NCBI RefSeq assembly: GCF_003711515.1 | Contig: NW_021167081.1 | Location: forward strand, 930,001-994,000 | DNA: 64,000 nt | Direction of reading: 5' to 3' | From: Sodiomyces alkalinus F11 | Taxonomy: Eukaryota > Ascomycota > Sordariomycetes > Glomerellales > Plectosphaerellaceae | Shown here: positions 11,663 to 23,619 of the stretch, piece after piece | Layout of the letters: each line of letters starts with the position of its first letter | How positions within the stretch are numbered: position 1 is the first letter of the stretch | Made by a program: the position numbers and the translations under genes | Notes under the pieces: model-generated | What the model was told of the DNA's origin: nothing | Seen by the model: the letters and a program-made list of their open reading frames with translations, nothing else | Databases searched by the model: none

Positions 11663-12466
11663 TCATGACGGGGTGTGTTCGACCTTGCGCCTCTTCCCCC
11701 TCGGCGCGGGATTCATCCTCGGGGTGGCGTGGTAGGTCACGGTGCGGGTGACGACTTGGCTGACGTGGCGGACGCTCGTCCGGGAGGGCTTCTTCCTGGC
11801 CTTGAGGACGGCGTCCCAGTCGAAGACGGAGTGGACGGACCGCGCGCTGAAGGGGGAGCGGGCGGTGGTCGGGGTGGCGCTCCGGGGCGAGTCCAGGTAG
11901 GAGAAGGCGGGCGACACGGGGATCTTGAGGCTGGGGAACGAGTCGGCGCCGTTGGGCGGTGCGGACATGGGCAGCGACTGGGTGAAGGGGCTCGGGGGCA
12001 CGACGGGCGCGGTGGCGGGGCCCTTGAGGTTGCGGTGGTGGTGGTGGTGGTGGTGGTGCTGGTGATGGTGGTGAACGTCGCATTTGCAGGAGCAATCTGT
12101 CCGGTCGCTTGTGGCGGTGGACGGCTCCGAGTCTGAGGAGGCGGGGGAGGCCATGGGGCTCTCGCCTGAGGTGGCTGGGCCGGAAGCTGAGCTGGAGCTG
12201 GAGCTGGAGCTGGAGCCAGAGTTGGGGGGCGTTAGGGTGGACGGTGAGAGCGAGCCGGCGGACACGGACTTGAGGAAGTCTGTGTATGCTGTGGGCGGGC
12301 TGATGGGGGTCTTTGCTGCTGGAGGGTAGTACGAGCAGGCCGACATGGGCTTGGCGGAGAGAGGAGTCGAGGTTGAGGGTGCTGTTGAGAGGACGGCCTC
12401 GGAGGGGAAGGTCGCGCTGACGGGCGTGGTCAGCTGGGGCAGCTTGGGTTTGGTGTTTGCCGGCAT
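11663..12466 (-). CDS. uncharacterised Ser/Pro-rich fungal protein
   Basis: Single open frame of 267 residues; I do not know its function. It starts MPANTKPKLPQLTTPV. It contains a short, conserved-looking block SACSYYPPAAKTPISPPTAY followed by TDFLKSV; a long Ser run; CSCKCDV next to an almost pure His run (about residues 130-142, coded by GGT-type repeats on the plus strand at 12033-12072); a second likely conserved block RSVHSVFDWDAVLKARKK; and a C-terminal basic block ending MNPAPRGKRRKVEHTPS that looks like a nuclear localisation signal. Codon choice is strongly GC-biased, unlike the surrounding DNA, which argues for real coding. From memory, similar proteins occur in other Sordariomycetes as hypothetical proteins; this needs a search. 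Confidence 0.7.
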   Translation of the reverse strand: MPANTKPKLPQLTTPVSATFPSEAVLSTAPSTSTPLSAKPMSACSYYPPAAKTPISPPTAYTDFLKSVSAGSLSPSTLTPPNSGSSSSSSSSSASGPATSGESPMASPASSDSEPSTATSDRTDCSCKCDVHHHHQHHHHHHHHRNLKGPATAPVVPPSPFTQSLPMSAPPNGADSFPSLKIPVSPAFSYLDSPRSATPTTARSPFSARSVHSVFDWDAVLKARKKPSRTSVRHVSQVVTRTVTYHATPRMNPAPRGKRRKVEHTPS

Positions 12467-14960
12467 GGTGAATGGTGGGTGGTGGGTGGTGGATGGTGGA
12501 TGGTGGATGGTGAATGCCTGGAGAGAAAGGATGCGAAGAGGGCAAAGGACGAGGCGATCAAGTCAAGCGAATGACTTGGAAAGGTCGAGCTGCCAACAAG
12601 CCAGCTGCAGAGACGAGTCGCCTGTGAAGAGGAAAGGAAGAAAAAGAAGGGGGGAAGAATCCGTAGATAGAATGGTGGGAAGGGGAAGACGTTATATTAA
12701 TCCCTTGCAATGTTGGTGGATAGGTATGAAGTAATACAACTGGGCCAAGTCGGGCGCTTGAGTCGGCGTGGTAAAGGGCTGTGTAAGGGTGGTGTATGTA
12801 CGATGTAAGTGAGGGAACCGGTGGGGGGGTGGGCGTGTGAAAGCCCAGGGTAGGCTGGACAGTCTGGACAGTCTGGACAGTCTGGACCCTTAATTAAGCT
12901 CCTGGCTCCCGGCGGCAAGGAGGTTTGTCTCCCTTTTTCTCTTCTTTTCTTTCGTCGCTACCGGTGCGTACCCGGAGCTGCGGTCTGGGGTATGGTCCGG
13001 GGTCTGAAGTAGGACGACTTGAGCAAATGACAGCGGGTGATGACCACGAGTCCAGGACAGAGAGGGGTTTATTTCTGGCGTATCCCGGAGGGCTAGAAAC
13101 AAGGGTGGGCGGTGGAAACAAGGGTGTGTTGTGGGCCCTGACTTTGTGCTGAAACGAAGAGATAAAACGAAGCCTTTTGAAACGTGGAGGATCGATCCGA
13201 GGATGGGTGAAGGGATTCCCGTGCAGAGCTGACAGACGGCAGACGACGAGGCGACCAGGCGACCCAGGCAGTGGACAGAGACAGACGGGCAGAACAGACG
13301 AGACTGCCGTGACGCCGGTCAATGGTGCTTGTGTGACGGACGTTTCTGTTGGTTGGCTGGGGCGTGAAAGAAGTGGACGAACCGAACGAGAGAGCCAAGG
13401 AAGAAAGAGGAGCGAGCCAGTGGTACGTGAGGACAGGGGGGTAGGGGGGCGTGATGGAGGCGGCAAGCTCAGCAGTTCGTTTGTGTCGGAACCCTGGGTG
13501 AGCGTCCTGATTCGTTGGTTCGGCGCGTGTGAAGTGAAGATGCACTGCCTCGGCGTGGATGCTTGCAGGGTGGTAGGCGACAAGGGAGATAATTAGATGA
13601 TTTTGTTCCTCCTCGTCTCTCTTCGTCTCTCGGTCGCCTGGATTAGAAGTGTGACGGCGGCCAGTACGTCGTAGTCACAGCACACACAGCACACACGTCC
13701 GTTTCCGTTTGCGTTTGCGTTTCCGTTTCCCTGTCTGCGTCCGCGTCCGCGTCCACGTCCGCTTCCGTTTACTATTCGTATTTCCCACTTCCTATCCTTA
13801 CTTAGCCTTAGCGCACGCTATCTTTCAAGGGACTTGATTCGCCCTTCTCCTCTTGCTCTGTCACTTCTTCCCATGCAGCGTAAGGAACGGTGCTTACCTT
13901 TCAATAGGATGCTTGCGCACAAGTGACCAGGCGGTCTGACGTCCGATCCGGATGTTGGTGGAAGGTGCTGTGAGAAATTCGTAGGCCGTATTAGAGAGAA
14001 GGATGCCGCGGTTGGTTGGTGATGGAAAGAAGAAAAATGTGACTGTAAGCCAAGCTTGGTTCGCTGGAGAGGGAAGAGGGTGAATCGTGTAGTGATGCTA
14101 TTATCACAAGCCTCCAAACATCTCGATTCTCAACGACGGGAGCCAACAAGCCGCTTCTTATATCCTCCAACCTCCACACTTCTTCCTTTCCCTCGCCCTC
14201 ACTTCATACTTCGTCTTTCGTGTCCCACTACGGTACTTTGGCGCACTTTGTCAATTGAGAGAGGGCCTTCCTTGATGGCCGCTTCCATCCAGCGCGCGGT
14301 TCTACCTCATCTCGACCTCGTAGCAGACAACGAGAGGTCATCCTTGGTTTCTCATTCCTCCCACGAGGCTCAATGCATGCATCTTCCATCGCGTCGTCCT
14401 GACGACAAGCGACCATTTCGCCCACACCATGAATTACTGGTAGCAAATACCCGCCTTCATGTTTGAGCACGCGCGAGCTCCATGAAGCTGCAGAAAAAAA
14501 GAACGGTCAAAAAAAAAAAAAAAAAAGCCCAAGCCACCCGCGTTTATTACCAAAATCTCCTCTGCCTTTCCGTCGCTTCACCGGGCTCCCGAGGCCAGCC
14601 AGCATTGGTTCCTGTCGCTAGTTGCTGAAGAGTCTATGGCCTAGGGGTAAGGGGAACTGCTCAGGCGCCTTCACCACTGCTGAGTTGATCCTGGCGTTAA
14701 GATCCAGCAGTTCATAGGATGGGTGGGAACCGGATGCAGCGCCTATTCTATCATATCATAGGACACCGTTTCCACGTACGACACACAAGAGTGCAAGCAG
14801 CAAGCGCCTAGAGGATCTGAAATCCGCTGTACTCACAATTGACCACTCGCCTTCAGGAATCCAAGAAACCCACGATACGCCCCTGTTATTGACATACCGC
14901 GCAGGAAGACTCGTTAAACCAGTCAGCCCATGACATGCGAGGACGGATGAAGGGTTACCC
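12467..14960. other. probable long leader/promoter of the 11.7-kb gene
   Basis: About 2.5 kb upstream of the minus-strand gene, with long G/A-rich (on the plus strand) low-complexity segments and no supported gene. The base bias suggests a long 5' leader and promoter. Holds a degenerate hexamer repeat near 13698-13772 and an A-run at about 14511-14526. Confidence 0.4.
13698..13772. repeat. degenerate hexamer repeat (GTTTCC/GCGTCC)
   Basis: About twelve imperfect six-base units of the form CGTTTC, CGTTTG and CGTCCG, flanked on the left by a short CA-rich run. Simple-sequence DNA with no coding frame. Confidence 0.7.
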
Positions 14961-15012
14961 ATCTCCCTCTCCCTCTCCCGCGACGGCACTTGACGCATGT
15001 ATATCGGCTCTC

Positions 15013-15604
15013 TCAGCGTCTGAAGAAGATGTCACGGCCGACGCTATCCTCTGCGACTTTGGGGCATCTGGCCGCCTTCCACGACAGCCCACATGTCCAT
15101 GTCGTCCCCATCGAAAAGTTCCGCATATGGCCGCTTCCTCTCCGTGATCTCGTAGATAGCGGATGAGAGATCATGGAATCCCATAAACAGCTGGTCCGCC
15201 TTGGTCTCTTCCGGGATTGGGGCACATATGTCGCTTCATGCGTGTAGTCGCCCGAACTCGGGAAACCGCTCCAGGGCTGAGCCGGGAAAGTCGCAGAGTT
15301 TGATAGTCTCATCGGCGGCGACGACATCGTTTTCGGTGAAGAGTCCCCCCCTTCCCTTATATGCCCTCGGAATACAGACACGCGACGCCCTGGGAAACTC
15401 GATGGCCAACTCTAGGCGGCGCAGGAACGGGGCCAGGACGAGTTCTTGATGGGATGAAGTACCGCAGATTCCTCCTCGCGGATGACCTGGTATTAGCTCC
15501 GTGTTCTCCGTCGACGGCGTCCGCGTCATAGCGCGTTGTCGTCGATCCAGGGTGGACTTCAGGGCCCTCGGGCTTGACGACGACTGGACGCCGAGGAGGT
15601 CCAA
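15013..15604 (-). pseudogene. protein kinase relic, frameshifted
   Basis: Pieces of a fungal protein-kinase-like domain can be read on the minus strand in more than one frame. In one frame: AADETIKLCDFPGSALERF resembles the activation-segment start (beta strand, then a DFG-like DFPG). After an in-frame TGA at about 15236-15238 the same frame continues SDICAPIPEETKADQLFMGF, then HDLSSAIYEITERKRPYAEL, the usual 'size/location-sensing' helix of these kinases. A shifted frame upstream gives VSQGVACLYSEGI, like the stretch before the catalytic loop, and a shifted frame downstream gives KVAEDSVGRDIFFR. The HxD catalytic loop is not intact. So at least two frameshifts and one stop break it. GC content is normal, which argues against RIP as the cause. 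Ends are uncertain. Confidence 0.6.
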
Positions 15605-18600
15605 TAGTCGAAGACGGGCTTACATAACACTAAAATTAATAATCTTCTTACCATCTCGGGACTCGGGACGAATACGGAGTAATTACGTATCCGTACAGAG
15701 TCTCTAATAAGGTACCTATCGGTCACAAGGAAAACCACCTCTACGGGGGAAACAAGGGGACGTCTTGTCCCAAGAGCCTACCTAGGCATAAAGCTGCTCT
15801 TGGGTCAGGGTCTCTGTCGGAATGAGATGAATACTAACTTCACTTCGTTTTTCTTCTGCCAAAAAGTTGGTTTGGGCCACCACAGATAGAGCAAAGGCTG
15901 TGTGTGAGTGACATGTCGAGTTGAACCTCTCACCGACATTCCCGCCACTGGGAGGTGGGCACGGGCCTGGAGTACAAGTACCTCAGGTCAATGATGCTGC
16001 TTTGGACAAGGGAAGAGTTTGCTGGTGTGGGTGGTGCGATTTTGGGGGCTGAGGTCCCCGGCGGTGAGTCACGTGTGAAAGGTTGCAGTATCTTAGCTCC
16101 GAGGTGGGAAGACGGGGAAGTCGCCGTCATCCCATCCGACCCCCGCAGGATGTGAAGTCGATGGAACTTGGCACCAAGCAATATTTACCGGTAGGCCTGA
16201 CTGACATGTCACAGCGCATCAACCCACCGTATTTTCGAGAGATTTTGTTACGAGTATAACCTGAGTAATTTCGTACCTATAAAGCCTTACGTCCTAAAAC
16301 TGATAATATTCCGATAGGTGATATCATCGCCAAATGGGTGGGATGGGATATGAAAGTACGACGTCTTCGTAGAACAACGGAAGAGCGTTTGAACGAGCTG
16401 GAACTGTGACTGCCTAAAAGGACGTGGGCTATATTTAGAGACCATCCCATCCGGGGCAGTGGGGAGGGAGAATTGAGCGTTGATGACCGCAACGGTGGCG
16501 GTAAGTAATTAGTGTAAGTAGCTGCGATGTACTGAACAGAAGTCGGTGTCGGGGGTTCACTGCCAACATGCCAACTCGTCAAATGTCGGTCGATCAGGCT
16601 GTAAGGCAGGAGGCCCCCATGACCCGAGGGACGGACAATGCCGACGGTCGTCTTGACCGCCACCACCCTGGGGGTTTTCAGTTCCACCGCAAACTCGACT
16701 TGTGAGCAGGTGGGTGCCGTCACTATTATACTGCTTCTGCCTCTGTTCAAGCTGTTCGTCCAAACAAGGTGCAGGTCGTTAGGGAAGGTGAAGAGGTACG
16801 AGGACGAGGGGTCGACCTCGTGTCGGGACCGAGTAAGGTAGGGATACTAATTACTCTGTAAGTACCACGTAGTGACTCCAGCGTGGGTGGCTGAGGAAGT
16901 CCCCGATTCTTTCTTTTAGGCGTCGTCTTGTCATATTGCTAACCAAGATAGGCAGGAAGTCTGATTATTTGTTTCATTTTGGGATTCATTTTCACAAGTT
17001 TGTCAGGTCCTCAAGACAAAAGTGACGACTTGCTGACCTACCTTACCAAATCATATCAACCTTGAAGGGAAACGCCCGTGTGTGAAGTACACGTGTATGT
17101 ACGTTGTAACCCCAAGCTGTGCAGGTTGGTGTCGTACACAGTAAATGTATACTGTAGCAAGTACGGCATCAACACTGTACCTAGGTATGTACTCACAGCA
17201 AAGAAGCACGGAGGCGGGTAATTACGTACGGAGTCCTCCGTATTTTTCCTTCGCCATCCACGACGAAGCAGGGCTGACCTCAATATCACAGTGAGCAGGA
17301 AAAACGGCTCGCACTGTGGGAGCAGGCATCACGTCATGACAGCGAATCAGATTCCAGGCGCGCGAAACACAGGACCCATAGTCTGGCTGATTCAGCCACT
17401 TAGCATGGTTAAAGGCAGTCCAGTCCCTCAAATCACCTCTTCGCATTTTTCCCTCGTCCTCTCTCCCACAACCAATCAATAAAAGCCCGTCGATTCATCA
17501 ATCAGCAATCAGATTCGACTCTTGTCCAAGCCAGGGCAAAGTTTCTGAAAACGACACACGCCAATTCGACCAACGAGAAACCGTTCGCTCCGCATTTTTA
17601 ATTCGTGCTTGTTCTTCCCTGGGCGGCAGACCGGGGGACTCGAAAGCCAACCAAAATCGACAGGCAAAGGCGAATCGATTCAAGCTTACCTGTAAGCCTT
17701 TCGTCGCGTTCGCGTGCGCGCACCCTTTCCCCTCCCTCCCCCTTCCCCCCCTTTTTTTTTCCCCATCCATCCGACCGACTGTCCAATCGTCTGACCGTCG
17801 CATCTTTCTTCATAGCCAAAGTGGTCCTGAGGGAAGTGTGTGGTGACTGAGCAAGCAACGGGAGCCCATCCAGCAACCGTAGCGCATCGCGCCGCTCCGC
17901 TCCGACAGCGTCCGTCCTTCAAGACACGGCCAGGCACAAACCACGTTCTCCAAAACAAGGCACGTCCACGACGTCTTCGAGTACGAGCGTTCTTAGCCGA
18001 GTTGCAGAACGCGAGCACAGCATTGCTACACCGTACTTGTAAGTATAGCTCTGCGCAAAACGCCATCGAGCGCCTTTTCTTCTTTTTTTTTCTTCTTTTT
18101 TTTTCTCTTAACTTTATTTCCCCCCCTTGATTTTCGGTTTCCATTTCTTCTCTTTGTACGTTTTCTTTACCCCTCGTACACACAAGCCCGCGTCAGTAGT
18201 CTAGGCAGGACGGACGTTATGACCTGCCTCCCGACTATTGCACCCCCATCATGCCGTCTTCTCCTCCTCACAACCCCCCCACACGTTGCTTCCCCGTTCC
18301 AACTAGTACTAGTTGGTACTACTACTACCAATCCCACCCGCCCAATCTTCCATCCCTGTGGTGGCTCTTTTCTCTCTTCTCTGTCCTCCAACAAATCAGA
18401 GCACGATCGCATTCTAGAGACTGCCTTGGCCTTTCAAACATCTACGACTATCATCCCAACGAGAGAGCCTATCATCATCGTCAACTTCATCCTCATAGCC
18501 TTCATTGGCCCCTGCTGTCATTCCCGTGACAGTATTCATCTGCGGACAGTCGCTTAATCCTTCGCAAGCGCAGATCTGCTCTCCGTCTCTGTTGCTTTAC

Positions 18601-20519
18601 CGGGACGCGATCACTCTGTTCTCACTCTCAATCTCTTATACTTTGGAGACGCCGCTGTCGTCCCCTTGCCAATCTTCTTTGCGCTGGCCTGGTATGTTAC
18701 AAGGACACTTTCTCTGATGCCTTGTCAACGGCTCGTCAAGTCCTTACCCTCGTATTCTCTGCCTCCCGTCCAAGTGCACGTGGAAGACACTTGCCTTTGG
18801 CTTCCTTTCTTTTTTTCTTTCCCATATCAGTTTCTGCTTCTACCTTTTCTTTATCTTCACGTCTCCGCGCTATAGTCCTACCCGTGTTCTTCGCTCTGCG
18901 CCTCCTACGTCATGACATAGGGCTTCTTCGGTCACGCTAACCATGGCCTTTCAGTGCGACAACCTACAGCGAATTTGATTTACCTCTCACAACCAACCTC
19001 TTTTGAAGGTAAGCCTACCGGTAACTCGTTCCTTCGTTTCCGTTTTGTATTTCTTCCTGAACAGGCAAGGAAACAAGTATCCTGCCTAATTCATCCACCA
19101 CCCTCTTCTCTGAGTTGCAACGCCCCTCCATCTCTTTCTTGCCTCGCGCCCACATTTTCGATACCCAACGCTCTCCATCTTCCAATCTCCCCTCCTTTAC
19201 CTAGCCTTCCCATCTCCCTAGCCACAGGCTCTTCATAGGCGTCAGAGGTACGATTTCATCGGGCGTACCTTTTCTTCTTAGAAATTGGGACTACATATGG
19301 CGAAAGCTACGAATCATGTTGGGCTGCAAGGCCAATGTGCCTCACCCCGCCCCTCCTCTCCCGTCTTGGCTCTGCGGCCCTACCACCGCCAATTCGCCCG
19401 GGAAATGCACTGCAATAATGACTTGGTCAAAGGGAGACCAGCCAGCGCACGGCCACCTCCATTCTGGGGATCTAGTCGCAGCTCTGCGCTTGTCGAGCCA
19501 GAGACATTGCTGGCACGCCCCTTTGCCTCGTGAAGCCATATATGTCGATATAGCTTGGGACAACTTTGGTCGGGCTTCGGCGATGTCACCTGTTTTCAAG
19601 AGCCGCCATCGGTACTCCTGTTGGCATTGCCTCATGAGCTGGTTGGAGGAGGTGCCTTCCATGACGCCGCGTATCCCATCATGCAGACGCAAGGTCGCTG
19701 CCAACACATCAAATTCTAAGAGGAGAAGAGGGAGTCCCTCCACCATCTTGGCCACCCCCTAAACTACCTTACCCCACCTCTTGTCTCACCGTTCCGGGCC
19801 TTTGGTTTTATTCTCAATTATTTATCCTCAGTTGTACTAACAATTAGACGCACATAGATCCTCGCACAACGGGAGTCGCATCTTTCCGTCCAGTGTTCTT
19901 TGGGGGTACTCGAAGTTTGCTATCTGATCGCTTCGAGTAGCAACCGGCGCTTGCACAAGACTACATAAGAGGAAACATTCTGGACCCCGTCCGTCCTGAC
20001 CGCTGGTGAACCAAGAAAACCATCACGTGGTCGGCAACTTTCCCTCCCGACTAAGTCGCCCTCGACTTTCTTGCGCGCCCCGCCATCACACCTTACATCA
20101 GCCTGCATATGTCGTGGTCGGACCGTCACGCAGCGCACTTAACCATTTTCAACGCTTGCCAGCTCATACCGCATATCCAATAGATAGCGCTGTTCTATTG
20201 ACCCACTTTTTTCTTACAATCGAATTACCGAAACGACAGCGTCCCCAGAACGCCTGTGCCCAATTGTACCCAAACCGGCGGGACCTCTATTCTTAAAGCT
20301 ACCTCCTCAGAGGACGGCTGCCTCTGGCGCACTTCATTCGTCGTTCAAGACTGCCGTATTCCCAGCCCCGATCCTCACCTTTTCGTTTTCGCGATAGGAC
20401 AGGGTTTCCTAACTGCGCTCCGAATCTCATTGGTGCCAAACACTTCGCGACAAAAAAAAAAGCCGTCAAAACATTCGACGCGTTCTTTAGCCATTCGGCA
20501 CGAACCTTTACGCCTCGGC
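15605..20519. other. long intergenic region upstream of hapB
   Basis: About 4.9 kb without a supported gene. 15.6-17.4 kb is mixed DNA with TACGGAGTA/TCCGTA motifs common in intergenic DNA of this group. From about 17.5 kb on it is markedly C/T-rich on the plus strand, as expected for a long promoter and 5' leader of hapB. A CCAAT box lies at 20177-20181 and an inverted one (ATTGG) at 20429-20433. Frames in this stretch look like untranslated DNA. Confidence 0.45.
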
Positions 20520-21455
20520 ATGATGGAGTACGCTCAGTACCCTCAGCAACCGCAGAATCCACACTCGCAAGGCCACGTCCAGTCAGGATATCCCAACTCG
20601 GCAGCAGCGAACGGCATCACATCCCCGACCAGCCACAACCTCAACCCGCACGCGCAGACCTCGCCGATTTTATCATCCCAACAACAACAACAACAATCCC
20701 CTCAAGGCCAGCCTCCCAACATGTATCAGCCGCAGTATAGCGTCCCGCACTATGCCATGCCAGGCATTCAGGCCGCCGCAATGGCCGCGACCGCGGCCGC
20801 ATCGGGGCAGTCAAATTATCCCTACATGCCATCGGACCCGAGCTTACCTCAGACTTCTCCTAGGATGGGCGGGTCTAAGAAGGACAACCGGGGATCGCCT
20901 CAGATGAATAATGTTCAGAGGAGGATGAGCCAGGTTGTCAGCCCAGGTGTCGCGAATGCGGCGCAGAACATGATGAGCCACGTTGGGGGCCGGCCGGGGG
21001 TTGCGCCACCGCAACTCCCACCTGGCGCAGCAATGGGCCATCCCCAGCCCCCCGATATGCCGGCCGGCGGTGGTGTCGAAGAGTCGCCCCTCTACGTGAA
21101 TGCGAAGCAATTTCATCGTATCCTGAAAAGACGGGTGGCTCGGCAAAAGCTCGAAGAGCAACTGCGGCTGACGTCCAAGGGTCGCAAGCCGTACCTACAC
21201 GAATCCAGGCACAATCACGCCATGCGCCGACCACGCGGCCCGGGCGGACGGTTCCTCACTGCAGAAGAAGTCGCCGAGATCGAGCGGAAAAAGGCCGCGG
21301 GCGGCGGTGAAGGCCAAGCGAAAGAGGGCGGTTCTGAAGCAGTGAAAGCGGGCACAAAACGCAAGTCCGAGGCAGACACTGACGGTGCCAATAAGAAGGT
21401 GAAGACGGACCAAACAGAAAGCCCGGGGGAGGAAGATGAGGGAGAAGACAGCTGA
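20520..21455 (+). CDS. hapB: CCAAT-binding factor subunit HapB (NF-YA/Hap2)
   Basis: Sequence-reading subunit of the trimeric CCAAT-binding complex with HapC and HapE, nuclear. Single exon of 311 residues from the first of two adjacent Met codons ([10 protein letters not shown]); the frame is open 264 bases further upstream, but that part reads like leader DNA. The N-terminal half is Gln/Pro/Asn-rich, with a short Gln run. The conserved core lies at about residues 180-250: the subunit-association helix [19 protein letters not shown], a linker, then the DNA-binding part with [20 protein letters not shown], all intact. The tail is acidic with a basic KRKSEAD patch. Many fungal hapB genes have introns; none is needed here inside the coding part. 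Confidence 0.95.
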   Translation: MMEYAQYPQQPQNPHSQGHVQSGYPNSAAANGITSPTSHNLNPHAQTSPILSSQQQQQQSPQGQPPNMYQPQYSVPHYAMPGIQAAAMAATAAASGQSNYPYMPSDPSLPQTSPRMGGSKKDNRGSPQMNNVQRRMSQVVSPGVANAAQNMMSHVGGRPGVAPPQLPPGAAMGHPQPPDMPAGGGVEESPLYVNAKQFHRILKRRVARQKLEEQLRLTSKGRKPYLHESRHNHAMRRPRGPGGRFLTAEEVAEIERKKAAGGGEGQAKEGGSEAVKAGTKRKSEADTDGANKKVKTDQTESPGEEDEGEDS

Positions 21456-23619
21456 AAAAATGAAAACAGCCGATGAAATCGCGCGCGACAGCCCGATAGA
21501 CCTTTCACCCCCCGCGTGCAGGATGACTGCGAAGTCATGACGGACAGGGCACGTACCAGATGTCTCGCAATTCGTTTCGCTACCCAACGTTTCAGCGGCT
21601 GCGATGGACCGGAGTCATCAAAGGTCGGTCGGGACGAGATATACACGAGAAGGATGGAATACACGGCGTCGTTGGGCTTTGCAAGGTCGGTTTGTGTTGG
21701 GACTTTTTTTCCGGCTCATCCGCAAAACACGGGCTTCGCAACCCTCACCTCACGTCTACGTGGACAGACGTGGACGGGCGAGGGGAGGGGCCTGGCACAC
21801 AACAACTATTGTCCCGGAGTATGGTTTGCGGAGATCTGCCAGCCGGCTCCGGTGATCTCACTGGTGTTTCTTACCATATATCCCCCCTATCCCCTTTTAT
21901 CTTTCCCCCTTTCCCCTTTATACGCCTTTCTTTCTGCTTTGGTTGGGGGCCTTTTCTCCTCCTTTTCTTTTCTTTTTTTTTAATACAGACACTCGACTGG
22001 CAACAGCACACCCTGGATCGTCGTTTCGAGGGTCGGTCGTGGGATATGGGAAGGAAAGAATGCATGGACGACACGAAATGACGGATACCCCCCTTACTGT
22101 TTGTTTAGCATCGTTCTTTTGTCCCCGGTTTTGTCCTATTTTCTTTTGTTTTGTTTCTTTATGCAAATGTCTGGGAGTGGGAGGCGATGTGGATGGGTAG
22201 GACAAGGGGATCTACTGTACCTAGTCGGCCGCGGACGGAGCCAGAAACCAAGAGACCAGAGACGAGAGACCAAGACACCGTATACCAAGGCGCGGCAACC
22301 GAAAAGCAAAGCAAAAATCAAGACAAAAAAAAAGGCCTTGCAGACAGAAAACTGTTCCAGAGTTTGGAGGAAGTGGCAGTCTGAAGGGTTGAAATTGCGC
22401 CGAGAACGTGGATTAGTCTGAGCGGTTCTCGAGCTTGAAGTTAGCAAAGTCGAATTTGGAAATAGATTACATATTTCTTCCCCCATCCACATCACCAGGA
22501 TTGTGATTTTCGTTGCATTCTTATATGACACGAAGCAGGACCGACATATCAACGGGATGAAAGCATCACTTCATCTGGACTTGATGTATTCGGCATTCCA
22601 ACTGCGTAGATACCTTAGCCAATCGGCTCCAGCTTCGGGATTTGGTCTTCGACTAAGCTACGGAGTGCTAACTGAAGGACGGAGTTTCAGAGCGATAAAC
22701 GAGGCTTGAGAATCTGGGCACCAATTAGATAGTAGTGGGTTGTAAAGACGCGATCCTGGGATGGAGGTCCTGTGGACGAAGGTCGGCGATCCAATGACGA
22801 TGGCACGACCCTTTACCAGGGTACCTACTGTACACGAGTACTGTCATAATGGGGGGCCGGTTATCGAGACCCGTTAACCCCCGAGCCGGGGATCCGGCAA
22901 TGGTGTCTGTCCAACATCTACTTCGTATATAGGTACCTACAAACACTTTGTTTACAGAGGTAGAATCCGTACCTAAGGTACCTAGGAACTGCACGAAGTA
23001 TGGAATACATTGCAGTATTCATACGCTCGTGTCTGTACATGACCTTGCGAAGTAAGGTACCTAACCAAGGTACCTTATTAGGCACCTTTTAGAGACTGCG
23101 GCAGAACAACGCACTCCGTGACCATTTACGTTGAAGAGACAACCCCACACTCTTGCGACAATTGCTGACTTCCAGGTTGTTTGGGGCACCACGAGCTAAG
23201 ACAATGTACTTCGTTCTTGGTACTAATCTTTGTGCGAACCTCGGCATGTCGTCTAATAACTCCCAAGCCTGTACCGCCGTGCCGGGAAGCCAATCCCTTG
23301 AACGAATAACCACCCCGCGGGAGAAACGCTGGCGCCGGTAAACTTCCGGTTCCCGTCCTCAGTATTATTATCCTGCACGCCTCGCAGCTCTCTTCTCCAG
23401 GATGTAAGAAACCATTATTTTCATCTTGCAGCTCGGGCAACTAGGCGGATCCACTGGCACTCCTTCGACAGAACGGCCTTACCACATACCACTGCAACTG
23501 AACATCATCCCACCGCCTCTTCAAGTCAGTTCGTTCAGCCCAAAGAGTCCAGAAAGCCATCAGCCGCCTCAACTATACACCCTACGCAACACACCCCCCC
23601 CCCCCAATTCCATTCGAAG
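21456..23619. other. intergenic, hapB 3' side
   Basis: About 2.2 kb without a supported gene. Includes the hapB 3' end, T- and A-rich tracts near 21970 and 22325, and many GGTACC/TACCTA motifs between 22.8 and 23.1 kb. Frames here show no recognisable protein. Confidence 0.45.

Noticed and set aside
14630..14690. tRNA-like D-arm text (TGGCCTAGGGGTAAGGG)
   Set aside because: No anticodon stem at the right distance and no GGTTCGANTCC T-arm; the acceptor stem cannot be formed.
16277..16750. 157-codon minus-strand frame
   Set aside because: Starts and ends in intergenic-type DNA, no domain, equal frames on the other strand.
20256..20519. 88-residue N-terminal extension of HapB in the same frame
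   Set aside because: Reads like leader DNA, and the adjacent Met pair at 20520 begins the [10 protein letters not shown] sequence expected for the family.
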